Shown in pieces: positions 17,257 through 26,415 of a stretch of 64,000 nucleotides of DNA (its first letter is position 1; each line of letters starts with the position of its first letter). The position numbers and the translations under genes were made by a program. The notes under the pieces were generated by a model. That model searched no databases. It had not been told where the DNA came from and was given only the letters and a program-made list of their open reading frames with translations. Source of the stretch: Hyphomonadaceae bacterium (GTDB lineage: Bacteria; Pseudomonadota; Alphaproteobacteria; Caulobacterales; Aquidulcibacteraceae); assembly GCA_021731815.1 (NCBI GenBank), contig JAKFWO010000009.1, forward strand, positions 1 through 64,000. Direction: 5' to 3'.

Positions 17257-17592
17257 GTCGGTCTCTTTGAAATGGAAAAGCGGTGCGCAGGGCACCGGAA
17301 ACGACGATTCAAGTCGCACATGTCCGATTTGGCGCGAAATGTCACGCCCCTTGCACCGGTCGCGATACGCATCCTGTGCCCGAGAATCAGGCGGAATGAT
17401 GAATCACCTGCCAGAATCCCGGGCTGATCTGCGCCATTTTGCTGCACTGCGGCACCAATGAATCGCCCTGATGCCAGGACTTTGCTCATCTTTTTCACCG
17501 ACACCGGAAATCGACGGTTGATCGAACCGGGGGATGGGTTTTGCAGCCGCTGGCGCAAGCGTGCCCGGCGATTCCATGGACAGGAGCAACGG

Positions 17593-18357
17593 ATGAAATT
17601 CGTCACCGTGATATCGACGCTGGCATTGAGTGCGGCGGCTTTCGCCGGGCAGGCTTTTGCGCAGACGGCACCGCCAGAAGCCGAAGAAGGGCCCGCGCTG
17701 CCCACGGTTTCGGCCTCTTTCGCCTTCACCAATGATTATGTCTTCCGGGGCATCAGCCAGACCTTTGGCCGCGTCGCCATTCAGGGGAGTTTCGACCTCA
17801 CCCATACGATCGCGGGGCTCCCGGTCTATGCAGGGGCATGGGCGTCCAATGTCGATTTCGGAACCGAAACCGATGTCGAAATCGATTTCTACGGTGGTCT
17901 CAAGCCGAAACTCGCCGGCCTCGATTTCGATCTCGGCTTTACCTATTTCTATTATCCCGGCTCGGATGCGGGCTTTGCCAACGGGCTTGATTATGTCGAG
18001 TTCAACGGGGGTGTTTCAAAGACGCTCGGAATATTTACCGTCGGTTCGAAAACCTCGATTTCGCCCGATTTCACACTCGATTCCGGACTGGGCGTGTGGT
18101 GACAGGGCACGGCGGTTGCCGCGGTCAATAAATGGCTGAGCGTGGACGGTTTGCTGGCCCGGCAATGGGTGCGCGAGAACGCGAATTTCGGCGCACCCGA
18201 TTATACGACCTGGGCGTTCGGTGCCACGGTCTCGTTTCCCGGAACCTTCCTCGAAGGCTTTTCGGTGGATGGCCGCTATCTCGACACCAATCTCGGGTCG
18301 ACCGCTTTCCCCTTCGCGGATTCGCGTGGCGTGGTCACGGTCAAGCGGGTGTTTTGA
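17593..18357 (+). pseudogene. TorF-type putative porin interrupted by one in-frame TGA
   Basis: The frame opens at ATG 17593 (AGGAG upstream), has a signal peptide ending AFAQ, then a beta-barrel of the TorF family: VSASFAFTNDYVFRGISQT near the mature start, alternating aromatic strands and a terminal F (VTVKRVF). At 18100-18102 a TGA follows a TGG codon; translation then continues in the same frame with barrel-like sequence to a normal stop at 18355-18357. Without the TGA the product would be 254 residues, the normal size. One base change (TGG to TGA) explains it. It may be a recent pseudogene, a sequencing error, or, least likely, readthrough. Confidence 0.82.
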
Positions 18358-18363
18358 ACCGGG

Positions 18364-19605
18364 TCATGAACGATAATCGCCATTGATCTCGACATAGGCC
18401 CTGGTCAGGTCGCAGGTACGCATGCGCGCCTGGCCGGGGCCGTCGCCGACCTCGATGCCGATCTCGAGCTCGGGTCGCTTCATATAGGCCGACATGGCGG
18501 CCTCATCATAATCGGGTGATATTGCACCATTGCGCGCTGCCCACAAATCGCCGAAGCGGATGGCGATCCTGTGGCGCGAAATGGCGTCACCAGTCCGCCC
18601 CAGCGCCATGACGATGCGGCCCCAATTGGCGTCCTCGCCCGCGATCGCGGTTTTGACCAATGGGCTTTCGGCAATGGTGCGGGCGAATTTTTTGGCCGCC
18701 CGGTCCGATTGCGCGCCGGCAATCCTGATGGTCACGAATTTGCGCGCGCCTTCACCGTCCTTGACCAGCGCCACCGCCAGTTCTTCCATGACCGCGTTGA
18801 GCGCGTGGCGAAAGCCGGTGGCGCGCGGGTCACTGGCGCGGGCGATCGCCCGATGGCCGGCCTTTCCCGTGGCAAACAGCAGCGCGCAATCATTGGTGGA
18901 GCAATCGCCATCGACCGTGACGCTGTTGAAACTGTCTTCGGCCCCCGCGCGCAACATGGTTCCCAATGCGGAGGCGGAAATATTGGCGTCGGTGAAGATG
19001 AAGGCCAGCATGGTGGCGAGATCGGGGGCGATCATGCCCGACCCCTTGGCGATGCCGACGATATTGACGCTTTTGCCATCGATCGCCGCGCGCGCCGAGG
19101 CGATTTTCGGAAAAGTATCGGTCGTCATGATGGCACGCGCGGCATCCGTCCATTGGCCAGGCGCGAGGCGTCGGGCGATTTCGGGAACGACCGCGAGGAT
19201 CTTCCCGGAATCAAGCAACACCCCGATCACCCCGGTGGATGCTGCCAAAACCGCCTCGGCAGGCACGCCCATCGCGGCGGCGGCGGCGGCAGTCGAGATG
19301 CGGCAGGCCTGATCGCCCGCATCTCCCGTAAAGGCATTGGCGCAGCCGGCATTGACGAGCAGCCCGCGCGCCGTGCCCCGCGATGCGGCGAGTGCGGCAA
19401 GGGAATGATCGGTGGGCGACGATCCCACCCGATTGGTCGTGAATATCCCCGCTGCCTTCGTGCTGGCCGCGAGACGAAACAATACGAGATCAGGGCGATC
19501 GGTTTTGTAAAACCCCGCCCGTCCGATCGCGAGCTCGACCCCGTCGATCGCCGGTGCGGGCGCAATCACTTCCGGCGCAAAAGGGGAGGTCTGGATCACG
19601 CCCAT
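18364..19605 (-). CDS. argJ: Bifunctional glutamate N-acetyltransferase / amino-acid N-acetyltransferase
   Basis: ArgJ transfers the acetyl group from N-acetylornithine to glutamate in the cyclic arginine pathway. It is made as a precursor that cleaves itself before a threonine; the cleavage site is seen as KGSGMIAPDLATMLAF with the threonine in ATML. Other family motifs: FTTNRV near the N-terminus, NAGCANAFTG, STGVIG, DGDCSTND and the DLTRAYVEINGDY C-terminus. Start: the conserved N-terminus (TSPFAPE) begins right after ATG 19605, giving 413 residues; the frame runs further upstream. It converges on the broken porin gene with six bases between stops. Confidence 0.94.
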   Translation of the reverse strand: MGVIQTSPFAPEVIAPAPAIDGVELAIGRAGFYKTDRPDLVLFRLAASTKAAGIFTTNRVGSSPTDHSLAALAASRGTARGLLVNAGCANAFTGDAGDQACRISTAAAAAAMGVPAEAVLAASTGVIGVLLDSGKILAVVPEIARRLAPGQWTDAARAIMTTDTFPKIASARAAIDGKSVNIVGIAKGSGMIAPDLATMLAFIFTDANISASALGTMLRAGAEDSFNSVTVDGDCSTNDCALLFATGKAGHRAIARASDPRATGFRHALNAVMEELAVALVKDGEGARKFVTIRIAGAQSDRAAKKFARTIAESPLVKTAIAGEDANWGRIVMALGRTGDAISRHRIAIRFGDLWAARNGAISPDYDEAAMSAYMKRPELEIGIEVGDGPGQARMRTCDLTRAYVEINGDYRS

Positions 19606-19829
19606 GATCGGTGAATTCCTGACAAGGGGGCTGGCTTCCCGGGATTCTGCCATGCCCGCGGGAGGCCCGATTAAGGGCAGAAGCCCGCCCATGCAAGCCG
19701 GCGGAAAGAATCTTCCAGTGGCCGCCATGCCCTTGCATTATTGACGCGATGTCCTGCGCGACTGGCGTGATTATCCTGTGAAGCCATTCAGGACCGGTCG
19801 CCGCCGGACTTTTGCCGCGACCCCGGATT

Positions 19830-20612
19830 TCAGCCGCGCGGTTCGGTCATCACATCCACCACGATGGGCTCGCCACGCTCACGGCGGTGGGAATGCGATG
19901 CCGGGGCGAGATGCGGTTGTGCCATCGGCACCACCCGGCCAAGGGCTTCGGCCTCTGTCTGCGGCGACACCGGATATTCGTCCGATCCCAGCACCGGTCC
20001 GGCTTCGAAGGTGATCGGGCGTTTGAGGCCCATGACCTCGCGCGTGCGCGCCAAAACATGCGGACCCGTGTCGATCAGCACTGCCATGGCCGTGCCCTCA
20101 TTATAGTCGTGGGGCAGGCCCAGATGGATAAAGGGCCAGCGCAAAGCCTGCAATCGCGGCAGAAAAAACGTGTCGCACACCAAAGTGTAATGGGTGAGTC
20201 CGCGGCGGACAGCGGCCTCGATCAGGCCCGCGGTCAGTTCCGCGCTGACGGCGCTGCGCGCGGTTCCCACCATCCGCCGCGCCTCGGGGGAGAGAAAAAA
20301 GCGGGTGATTTCATAAATTTTTGGGCCGGAGGGCACTTCGCCTTCGGCCACCAGATGCGCGAAGCGGTCGGCGAGCAAAGAACGCCGCTCGGTCGGGCAA
20401 ATGCGATAGGATCCGTCGACATCGCCTGCTTCATCCAGATGCAGCAGATAGATGGCGTCATCATCGTCATATTCGTCAATTTCGCGGCCATCCCCGCGAT
20501 CAAGATCGCGCCAGCCACGCTCCACGACGTAGAAATCATGGCGCAGACGAAACATCTGTTCGATCTGTTCGGCATAACGGGCACGATTGGCGCTGGTCAC
20601 CAGATGAATCAT
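19830..20612 (-). CDS. LuxI-type acyl-homoserine-lactone synthase
   Basis: Makes N-acyl-homoserine lactone from S-adenosylmethionine and acyl-ACP (or acyl-CoA). All invariant family residues are present at near-standard spacing: R24, F27, W34, D46, D49, R70, E101 and R104. The protein has 260 residues, against about 200 for typical LuxI; the extra is a charged, proline-rich C-terminus after about residue 205. A strong ribosome site (GGGAGGG) precedes ATG 20612. No luxR-type receptor gene lies in the window, so the receptor must be elsewhere or absent. It stands divergent to a glycosyltransferase operon with 186 bases between starts, and upstream of argJ on the same strand. The acyl chain cannot be predicted. 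Confidence 0.88.
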   Translation of the reverse strand: MIHLVTSANRARYAEQIEQMFRLRHDFYVVERGWRDLDRGDGREIDEYDDDDAIYLLHLDEAGDVDGSYRICPTERRSLLADRFAHLVAEGEVPSGPKIYEITRFFLSPEARRMVGTARSAVSAELTAGLIEAAVRRGLTHYTLVCDTFFLPRLQALRWPFIHLGLPHDYNEGTAMAVLIDTGPHVLARTREVMGLKRPITFEAGPVLGSDEYPVSPQTEAEALGRVVPMAQPHLAPASHSHRRERGEPIVVDVMTEPRG

Positions 20613-20798
20613 TTCGATGCCCTCCCGTCAGACTTTTTGATGAACGCGGCCGCAATTTGTCACGAATTATTTGCTCAAAAAAGCAACGTTTATGTTACCG
20701 ATCGGTTTGCGATCATGAATTTGAACTTCGGCTTTCTGGATCGATGACCCATCGCTTCCCGGAATCCGGCAAAATCTGGCCAATGGCGCAGGCGGGCA

Positions 20799-22001
20799 AT
20801 GCGAACGGTGCTGCAAATCATTCCCCGCCTCGAAAGCGGCGGCGCAGAAGAGACCACGCTGGAAATCGTCGAGGCCCTGGTCCGCAATGGCGATCGGGCA
20901 TTGGTGGCTTCGCAGGGTGGCCGATTGTTGCCTGCATTATTGGCGCGCGGCGGGGAACATTTCGCGCTTCCCCTGGCCTCCAAAAATCCATGGACGATCT
21001 GGCGCAATATCGGCCGCTTGCGTGACCTGATCGGGCGCGAAAGGGTCGACCTCCTGCATGTTCGATCGCGGGCTCCGGCCTTCAGCGCGCTGGGGGCGGC
21101 GCGGCGGGCGGGCATTCCGATGGTCGCTACCTATCACGGAGCCTATTCCGCCCGGAACCCTTTGAAGCGCGCCTATAATTCGGTGATGACCAAAGGGGAT
21201 GCCGTCATTGCCAATTCGAATTTCGTGCGCGACCACGTCGTCGCCGAACATGGGCTGTCACCCGACCGGGTGATTACCATCCCGCGCGGCGTGGATGAGG
21301 CGCGCTTTCGGTCCGAGGCGATTTCACCCGAACGCCGGCAGGAAATGGCGCGAACACTGGATTGGGCGCGGGATTTTCCGGTCAAGATCGCCTTTGCCGC
21401 GCGTGTCACCCGCTTCAAGGGACATTTGCTGGCGCTCGAAGCCCTGTCGCGTCTGCCCGACGACCAGCGCCGCCAGATCGCGATCGCGATGGCCGGCTTT
21501 GCACCCAAAGGGGATCCTTTCCCGGCCGAGATCGAGGCCTTCGCCCGCGCCCGGAATCTCGCCCATCACATTAAATTGATCGGCCCGGTTTCGGATATCC
21601 CCGCGCTGTATAACTGGGCGGATGCCGGGATCGCACCCACCACCTATCCGGAAGCCTTTGGCCGCGCCGCCATCGAGGCCCAGGCCATGGGCCGGCCGGT
21701 CATCGCCGCCGGCCATGGCGGAACGCTGGAAACGGTGCGCGATGGCGAAACCGGGCTGTGGTTTGCGCCCGGCGATGTCGAGGACCTTGCCCGGAAATTG
21801 GGGACATTATTGTCACTCGGCCCCGAAGGTCGCCGAAAGATGGGCGAAGCCGGCGCAATTTGGACGCGATCACGATTTACGCTTGAAAACCTTCAGGTAA
21901 TGACTTTACGTGTTTATGATAATGTGTTGAAAACCGGGAGGCGGCCGGGGGCGGATCAGGACAGCACGCATGGGCGCCAATTTTTCGGACAATTCCGTTA
22001 A
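20799..22001 (+). CDS. Glycosyltransferase family 4 protein
   Basis: GT-B fold sugar transferase of 400 residues. The acceptor domain starts VLQIIPRLESGGAEETTLEIVEAL, typical of GT4 enzymes for lipopolysaccharide or exopolysaccharide; the donor domain carries ARVTRFKGHLLALEAL and the E-x7-E motif region (PEAFGRAAIEAQAMGRPVIA). No signal peptide or membrane helix is seen. Donor and acceptor are unknown; this protein resembles the core/lipid-A-linked GT4 found next to GT9 enzymes in alphaproteobacteria. Its 3' end overlaps the following GT9 gene by 32 bases, so the two are one operon. Confidence 0.9.
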   Translation: MRTVLQIIPRLESGGAEETTLEIVEALVRNGDRALVASQGGRLLPALLARGGEHFALPLASKNPWTIWRNIGRLRDLIGRERVDLLHVRSRAPAFSALGAARRAGIPMVATYHGAYSARNPLKRAYNSVMTKGDAVIANSNFVRDHVVAEHGLSPDRVITIPRGVDEARFRSEAISPERRQEMARTLDWARDFPVKIAFAARVTRFKGHLLALEALSRLPDDQRRQIAIAMAGFAPKGDPFPAEIEAFARARNLAHHIKLIGPVSDIPALYNWADAGIAPTTYPEAFGRAAIEAQAMGRPVIAAGHGGTLETVRDGETGLWFAPGDVEDLARKLGTLLSLGPEGRRKMGEAGAIWTRSRFTLENLQVMTLRVYDNVLKTGRRPGADQDSTHGRQFFGQFR

Positions 22002-23049
22002 TCCGGAAAAGTCCCGTCACGCGAAAAATCCCGGTGGCCCATTTAGATCGGGCCGGACCGGGACCTCGCGCAAGATATTGTGCCTCGTCCCGCACAGTCT
22101 GGCGGGGTTCGTGCGTGCTTTGGGGCCCGCCCGCGAATTGCGTCGCTTTTTCAATTCGGCGAGGATCACCGCGCTGACCCATGCCGGGCTGCACGATCTT
22201 GCGAATGGGTGCCCCAGTTTCGACGAAAGCGATTTTTCAGGCGCTCCGGCCGATAGCAAGGCTTTTGCCGCGATCATCGGCAGAATCCGCGCGCAAAAAT
22301 ATGATCTGATCGTGGACTGGCGGGCGGATGGTTTTTCAAAACGCATCCACGATGCGCTGTGGCTGTCGCGCCCATATTGGTCATCACCCGAAGGGGTAAG
22401 GGACCTCGTCGGCCCCAATTTGTCTGCCTATGCCTCGCAATTGAATGCGCTTGGTGTTCGCGACCAGAACGATGCCCCGTGGTCGCGGCCTCCCCGACCC
22501 GATATGTCCTGGGCGCGGGCAGCAAAGCGCGACGCACCCCGCATGCAACCGGAACATTCAGGGCTGTCGGGCCCGTTTGCCCTGTTTGCGCTCGGTGCAC
22601 CGGAAAGTTTCGAGGGCAAGCCCTGGCCGGAAAAGCGCTTCGCCGAATTGTGCGCGCGCATGGCTGCCCGCGGCCTTGCGCCGGTCATTGTCGGTGCCGA
22701 AAGCGAGCGGGACGCGGGGGCCGCGATTTCGCGGGCCTGCCCGCATGCACGCAGCCTGATCGGACGGCTGGACTATTATCAGATCGCCTGCCTTGCGGAA
22801 AAAGCTGCGGCGGTGGTGGGGACGGAAGCCGGAGTGTTCCACCTTGCCCTGGCCGCAGGTGCGCCTGGTGTCGCGTTATTTACGACCGGCTCGTTGCCAA
22901 CCGCACCAATCGCACCGGCGCGCCAGGTCATCATGCTCCACGCTGCCGAGATCGAGACGATCGGTGCCGCGGAAGTCGAAAGCGCGTTGTCCGCGCTGGG
23001 CGCATTTGACAGCTCACCACGCCTGCAGCCCCGGGCCGGAAACTGGTGA
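21970..23049 (+). CDS. Glycosyltransferase family 9 (heptosyltransferase-like) protein
   Basis: A 359-residue GT-B enzyme of the ADP-heptose:LPS transferase family. The fold begins KILCLVPHSLAGF at about residue 35 and the C-terminal donor site reads FALFALGAPESFEGKPWPEKRFAEL, RSLIGRL and AAAVVGTEAGVFHLALAAGAP, matching the GT9 G-x2-W...KRWP and GxDxGxxHxAAA patterns, with T-E-A-G in place of the usual TDSG. The first 34 residues are poorly conserved and the true start may be later. It probably adds a sugar in the lipopolysaccharide core together with the preceding GT4. Confidence 0.85.
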   Translation: MGANFSDNSVNPEKSRHAKNPGGPFRSGRTGTSRKILCLVPHSLAGFVRALGPARELRRFFNSARITALTHAGLHDLANGCPSFDESDFSGAPADSKAFAAIIGRIRAQKYDLIVDWRADGFSKRIHDALWLSRPYWSSPEGVRDLVGPNLSAYASQLNALGVRDQNDAPWSRPPRPDMSWARAAKRDAPRMQPEHSGLSGPFALFALGAPESFEGKPWPEKRFAELCARMAARGLAPVIVGAESERDAGAAISRACPHARSLIGRLDYYQIACLAEKAAAVVGTEAGVFHLALAAGAPGVALFTTGSLPTAPIAPARQVIMLHAAEIETIGAAEVESALSALGAFDSSPRLQPRAGNW

Positions 23050-23505
23050 ATTGCCCGCCCTGATCCATCCGGATCAGGCACGGCACCGCGATCGCTCCCC
23101 TGTCATGGGGAGCCTTGCCGATCCGATCGCCCCGAAAGACCCGGAATGATTGTCTGCGGCCGGGTCGCGGGCCAGACCCTTTTGCATTGTCCCCAAACCT
23201 TCCATCATGCCCCGGACGATTGATCGGGAACGGGAACCGCGGCTGCCGCCGGTTAAGTCATGTTACCCGCATGCGTGGTTTTGACCCGTGCGAATTTCCG
23301 GGAGCGTTCGCCGGAATCGATGATCCAGCCAATGAGCCGTGGGGTATGCGTTCGGTGGCTCCATCGGAGCGAAACCGGTGCGCCGGGAAGTTTCAATTTT
23401 TTTCATGCCGATCTGTATTCACTATCTTGTCGCATTGGATTTTCTGAACGCATTATATGGTGAATTCTATCACATGGCGTCGCTTGAATGCGAAGGAGTA
23501 GCTTT
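23050..23505. other. Intergenic region without recognisable gene
   Basis: These 456 bases between the GT9 gene and the barstar-like gene contain short open frames without family features. The last 50 bases are AT-richer and should hold the promoter of the barstar-like gene. Confidence 0.5.
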
Positions 23506-23892
23506 ATGGCTGTCCTCGATGTTGTACGCTTTTTGCATTCAAACGAACCCTTGGCACCGGGGCCGCTCAGCCTCATTGCCCGGGTCGAGGCCGTTGGCGC
23601 AAACAGTGTCGGCCTCAAGGAAGCTATCGGAAACGCGCTTGGCGGCTTTCCCTGTGATTCCCGGGATTCAGAGGGATTTCTGGAATGCCTGGCCGATCTT
23701 TCCTGGCTCGACAATTATTCCGAGATCATCCTCGATTTCCGATCCCTGCGGATGATCGACGCGGAGGCCCAGGAATTGCTCGAACATATTGTCGAGAATG
23801 CTGCCCGCAGGACGATACGCCCCCGGGTCAGGATTATACTGGGTGCTGAACGCCAATATCTCGTGCATGGACTTTACAGCTCAAATCCCTGA
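23506..23892 (+). CDS. Barstar-like small protein (putative RNase inhibitor fold)
   Basis: 128 residues, no signal peptide or membrane segment. The central part (LKEAIGNALGGF..., EGFLECLADLSWLDNYSEIILDF, ELLEHIVENAARR, RVRIILGAER) follows the barstar order of helix, acidic helix with a D-x-L-W-like motif, and strand. Barstar proteins bind and block barnase-type secreted RNases; many bacterial homologues are orphans. No barnase-like gene is visible nearby. A strong ribosome site (AAGGAG) precedes ATG 23506. The family call rests on my pattern reading and is moderate. Confidence 0.5.
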   Translation: MAVLDVVRFLHSNEPLAPGPLSLIARVEAVGANSVGLKEAIGNALGGFPCDSRDSEGFLECLADLSWLDNYSEIILDFRSLRMIDAEAQELLEHIVENAARRTIRPRVRIILGAERQYLVHGLYSSNP

Positions 23893-24238
23893 ACCGCTTG
23901 CCACCCATCCCGGCCCAGTCTTGCCCGGTGGACAAGAAATACCGGTTTTTAGCCTTCGGTTACCGGCTACATGAACTGGCCCCCGGGGCAAATTTCGGTA
24001 CCAAGTCTCCAATGGCGATTTATCGTGTGCCGCCAGGACCGGACATTTTAAAGAAGGTGGGGAGAGATCTCGGCCCGACAGCAATTCAAATTTTTGAATT
24101 CAGGTACTTTCCAATTGAAAACCGGATGGGACCTTCCCATTTGCGCGAAGCGCGTGCTCCCGCGCGCAAGTCCGGCTGCATGAAGGCTCGCGAACCGACG
24201 CCGTCCGCCGCTGATTTTTTCGCCGATCCGGAGCCCTT
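23893..24238. other. Intergenic region without recognisable gene
   Basis: 346 bases between the barstar-like gene and the NlpC/P60 gene. No conserved reading frame, RNA fold or repeat recognised. Short AT-rich patches near 24040-24110 could carry a promoter. Confidence 0.5.
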
Positions 24239-25180
24239 ATGTTTGATCCCCGCGTGACACCGGCCCGTCCCGAATGCGCGGCCGAACGGCTGAGAGGGCG
24301 CGTGGAGGCGCTCCGCTTCAGCCCGGGCGCGCAATTTCGCGTCAGAATGCCAGCCGAAGCCTTGCGCGCTGCCCCCGCGGGCGATGCCGAGCAATGGAAC
24401 CAGGCTCTGCTGGGCGACGACTTTACCGTCTATGACCAGATAAGCGAGGGGGCCGATGAATGGGTGTGGGGCCAATTGGCGCGCGATCTCTATGTCGGCT
24501 GGATGCGACGGAGTGCGCTTTCGCCTTCAGCGATAATGTCGCCGGTCACCCATTCCGTGATGGTGCGCCGCACCTATGCGTTTTCCCGGCCCGATCTGAA
24601 ATCCGCGCCGCTTGCATTATTGTCGCGCAATTGCCGGATTGCGGCGACGGAGGAATCGGGGCGCTTCACCCGGGACCCGGCTGTGGGCTGGATTGTTACC
24701 GATCATCTGGCACCCATTGGGATCTGGCGCCCGGATCCGGTCGCGGTCGCCGTCGAGGATCTGGGCGCGGTCTATCAATGGGGTGGCGTGGAGAATGTGG
24801 GACTCGATTGCTCCGGACTTGTCCAGATGGCGTTTCTCGCCGCCGGGCTCGCAATACCGCGCGATACCGACATGCAACGCAAGGTGCTCGGTGAAAGCCT
24901 TCTGATCGGCGACGGGCCGGACGGTTCCCGGAATACCGGCGAATATTCTCCGCTTTCGGTGGAATTGCGCCGGGGCGATCTGATTTTCTGGCAAGGCCAT
25001 GTCGGGATGATGTGCGATTCCGATAGTCTGTTGCACGCCAACGCCTTTCACATGGCAACCCGGATGGAGAAGCTCGAGGAATGCGCGCAGCGGCTGTTCC
25101 CACGCGCGGGGCCCATTCTTGCGGTGAAGCGGGTTGAACGGGGGCTGCGGGGCCGCGTCGATCCGCCAGATGCCTGGTGA
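24239..25180 (+). CDS. NlpC/P60 family peptidoglycan endopeptidase with SH3-like domains
   Basis: 313 residues. The N-terminal half has bacterial SH3-like segments (NQALLGDDFTVYDQ, WVWGQLARDLYVGWM) of the kind found before NlpC domains in alphaproteobacteria. The C-terminal NlpC/P60 domain begins YQWGGVENVGLDCSGLVQ with the catalytic cysteine in DCSG, and the histidines are in GHVGMM and HANAFHM. Such enzymes cut the bond between D-glutamate and diaminopimelate in peptide stems. No signal peptide is visible, so it may work on imported muropeptides in the cytoplasm (inference). GGAG stands five bases before ATG 24239. Confidence 0.88.
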   Translation: MFDPRVTPARPECAAERLRGRVEALRFSPGAQFRVRMPAEALRAAPAGDAEQWNQALLGDDFTVYDQISEGADEWVWGQLARDLYVGWMRRSALSPSAIMSPVTHSVMVRRTYAFSRPDLKSAPLALLSRNCRIAATEESGRFTRDPAVGWIVTDHLAPIGIWRPDPVAVAVEDLGAVYQWGGVENVGLDCSGLVQMAFLAAGLAIPRDTDMQRKVLGESLLIGDGPDGSRNTGEYSPLSVELRRGDLIFWQGHVGMMCDSDSLLHANAFHMATRMEKLEECAQRLFPRAGPILAVKRVERGLRGRVDPPDAW

Positions 25181-25481
25181 GCCCGTTCCGGAAATATTGC
25201 GTCTGCCGGATCCACTGCATCCCGCACGGGATTTTCTGACCTCAGAAGGCGATCAACCTTCGCACAAGAAACAATGAAGCGGCCTGAGCAGCCGCCCCGT
25301 TGTTTCGGGGAAATAATTCCGCTATTGGGCGCCGAACCGCCAAAATGGCGCGGACGGGGCCGCGTCGCCGGGTGACATGTTCTTTTTGTCATACACGATG
25401 GCGATGATCGGGGGCGGCGAAGCTCTCCGTTTCGCCCCGCCACGCCTGCGCGCCAAGCATTCGGATGATTGGGAGAATTTT
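25181..25481. other. Intergenic region upstream of the SapC gene
   Basis: About 300 bases with no gene. A weak hairpin (CCCCG...CGGGG near 25300) might end the NlpC transcript, but it lacks a clear T-run. Confidence 0.4.
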
Positions 25482-26273
25482 ATGGAACATACGCCGCCCG
25501 CCAGCCAGCCGCAAATTACCGGAAATGTGGTGCTCTACCACGCGCCGGAACCCTTGTCGCTGGATCAGCATCGCGGGCTTGGGGCCAAGCGCGTCGACAA
25601 GCCCTTCGCCTTCCTCGCGACCACCCATCTCGTGCCCCTGACGGTTGCCGAATTCGGCCTTGCGGCGGCAAGCTTCCCGATCATTTTCGTGGGGGATGAC
25701 AAATTTCCCGTGGCGGTGATGGGCGCGCGCGCCGGCGAGAACGTCTTCGTTTCGGCCACTGGCGAACCGGACCCGGAAATGTATGTGCCGGCCTTTGTGC
25801 GGCGCTATCCCTTTGTGTTCGCCGCTGATGAACAGGGCGACCGCCTGTTATTGTGCATCGACCGTTCGGCACCGATGATCGGGGAAAATCCCGATGTTCC
25901 GTTTTTCGATGGCGAGGAGCCCTCGAAATACACCCAGGATGCCATCGAGTTCTGTAAGGAATTCGAGGTCCAGCGCCGGGCGACCGAGCAGTTTCTTGCA
26001 ATTCTGAAACAGCATGATCTGTTTGAGTCCAAAACGGTCTCCTTCACGCCGCGCCTGCCTGACGGCACACAGGGTGAACCGCAAAAAGTCGCCGATTACT
26101 GGTCGGTGTCGGAAGAAAAGCTCAACCGCCTGTCGGGCGAAATCTATCTCCAGCTGCGCGACCAGGGCGTGATTGCGGCCGCCTATGCGCATCTGTTGTC
26201 ATTGCTGCTGTGGCCCCGGGTGATCCAGCGCACGCTTCAGCGCGTCGAAGCCCAGCCGCAACATATCATGTAG
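25482..26273 (+). CDS. SapC family protein
   Basis: 263 residues matching the SapC family found near S-layer or peptide-transport genes in proteobacteria; the function is not established. Visible family patterns include PLSLDQHRGLGAKR, the HLVPLTVAEFGLAAASFPIIFV segment, YVPAFVRRYPFVFA and FFDGEEPSKYTQDAIEFCKEFE, and the C-terminal helix AAAYAHLLSLLLWPRV. ATG 25482 is chosen because of GGGAGA upstream; the frame opens earlier at 25377. The gene ends before a short tandem array and a strong terminator shared with ctrA. Confidence 0.85.
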   Translation: MEHTPPASQPQITGNVVLYHAPEPLSLDQHRGLGAKRVDKPFAFLATTHLVPLTVAEFGLAAASFPIIFVGDDKFPVAVMGARAGENVFVSATGEPDPEMYVPAFVRRYPFVFAADEQGDRLLLCIDRSAPMIGENPDVPFFDGEEPSKYTQDAIEFCKEFEVQRRATEQFLAILKQHDLFESKTVSFTPRLPDGTQGEPQKVADYWSVSEEKLNRLSGEIYLQLRDQGVIAAAYAHLLSLLLWPRVIQRTLQRVEAQPQHIM

Positions 26274-26280
26274 GCTGAAT

Positions 26281-26336
26281 GGCCTGAATCTTCGGGGCCT
26301 GAATCTTCCGGGGCCTGAATTTTCGGGGCCTGATCC
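26281..26336. repeat. 15-16-bp tandem repeat downstream of the SapC gene
   Basis: Units starting GGGCCTGAATCTTC occur at 26281-26294 (partial), 26295-26310, 26311-26325 and 26326-26336 (partial). The full unit matches 14 of 16 bases of the reverse complement of the tandem unit at 61688-61735. Confidence 0.85.
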
Positions 26337-26343
26337 CCAACGC

Positions 26344-26374
26344 AAACGGCCGGCACGCGAAGTGCCGGCCGTTT
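26344..26374. terminator. Bidirectional intrinsic terminator between SapC gene and ctrA
   Basis: Perfect 13-bp stem: AAACGGCCGGCAC (26344-26356), loop GCGAA, GTGCCGGCCGTTT (26362-26374). A-tract before and T-tract after the GC-rich core fit termination from both sides of these convergent genes. Confidence 0.9.
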
Positions 26375-26415
26375 CTGTTCGCTTCGTGAATTTCGCGCCG
26401 ACCTTCTCTGGCCTA

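Noticed and set aside
18571-19614. 347-codon open frame antisense to argJ
   Set aside because: Shadow of a certain gene.
20613-20798. lux box upstream of luxI (TTGCT...AGCAA)
   Set aside because: Arms of only five bases with a poly-A spacer; does not resemble known lux boxes.
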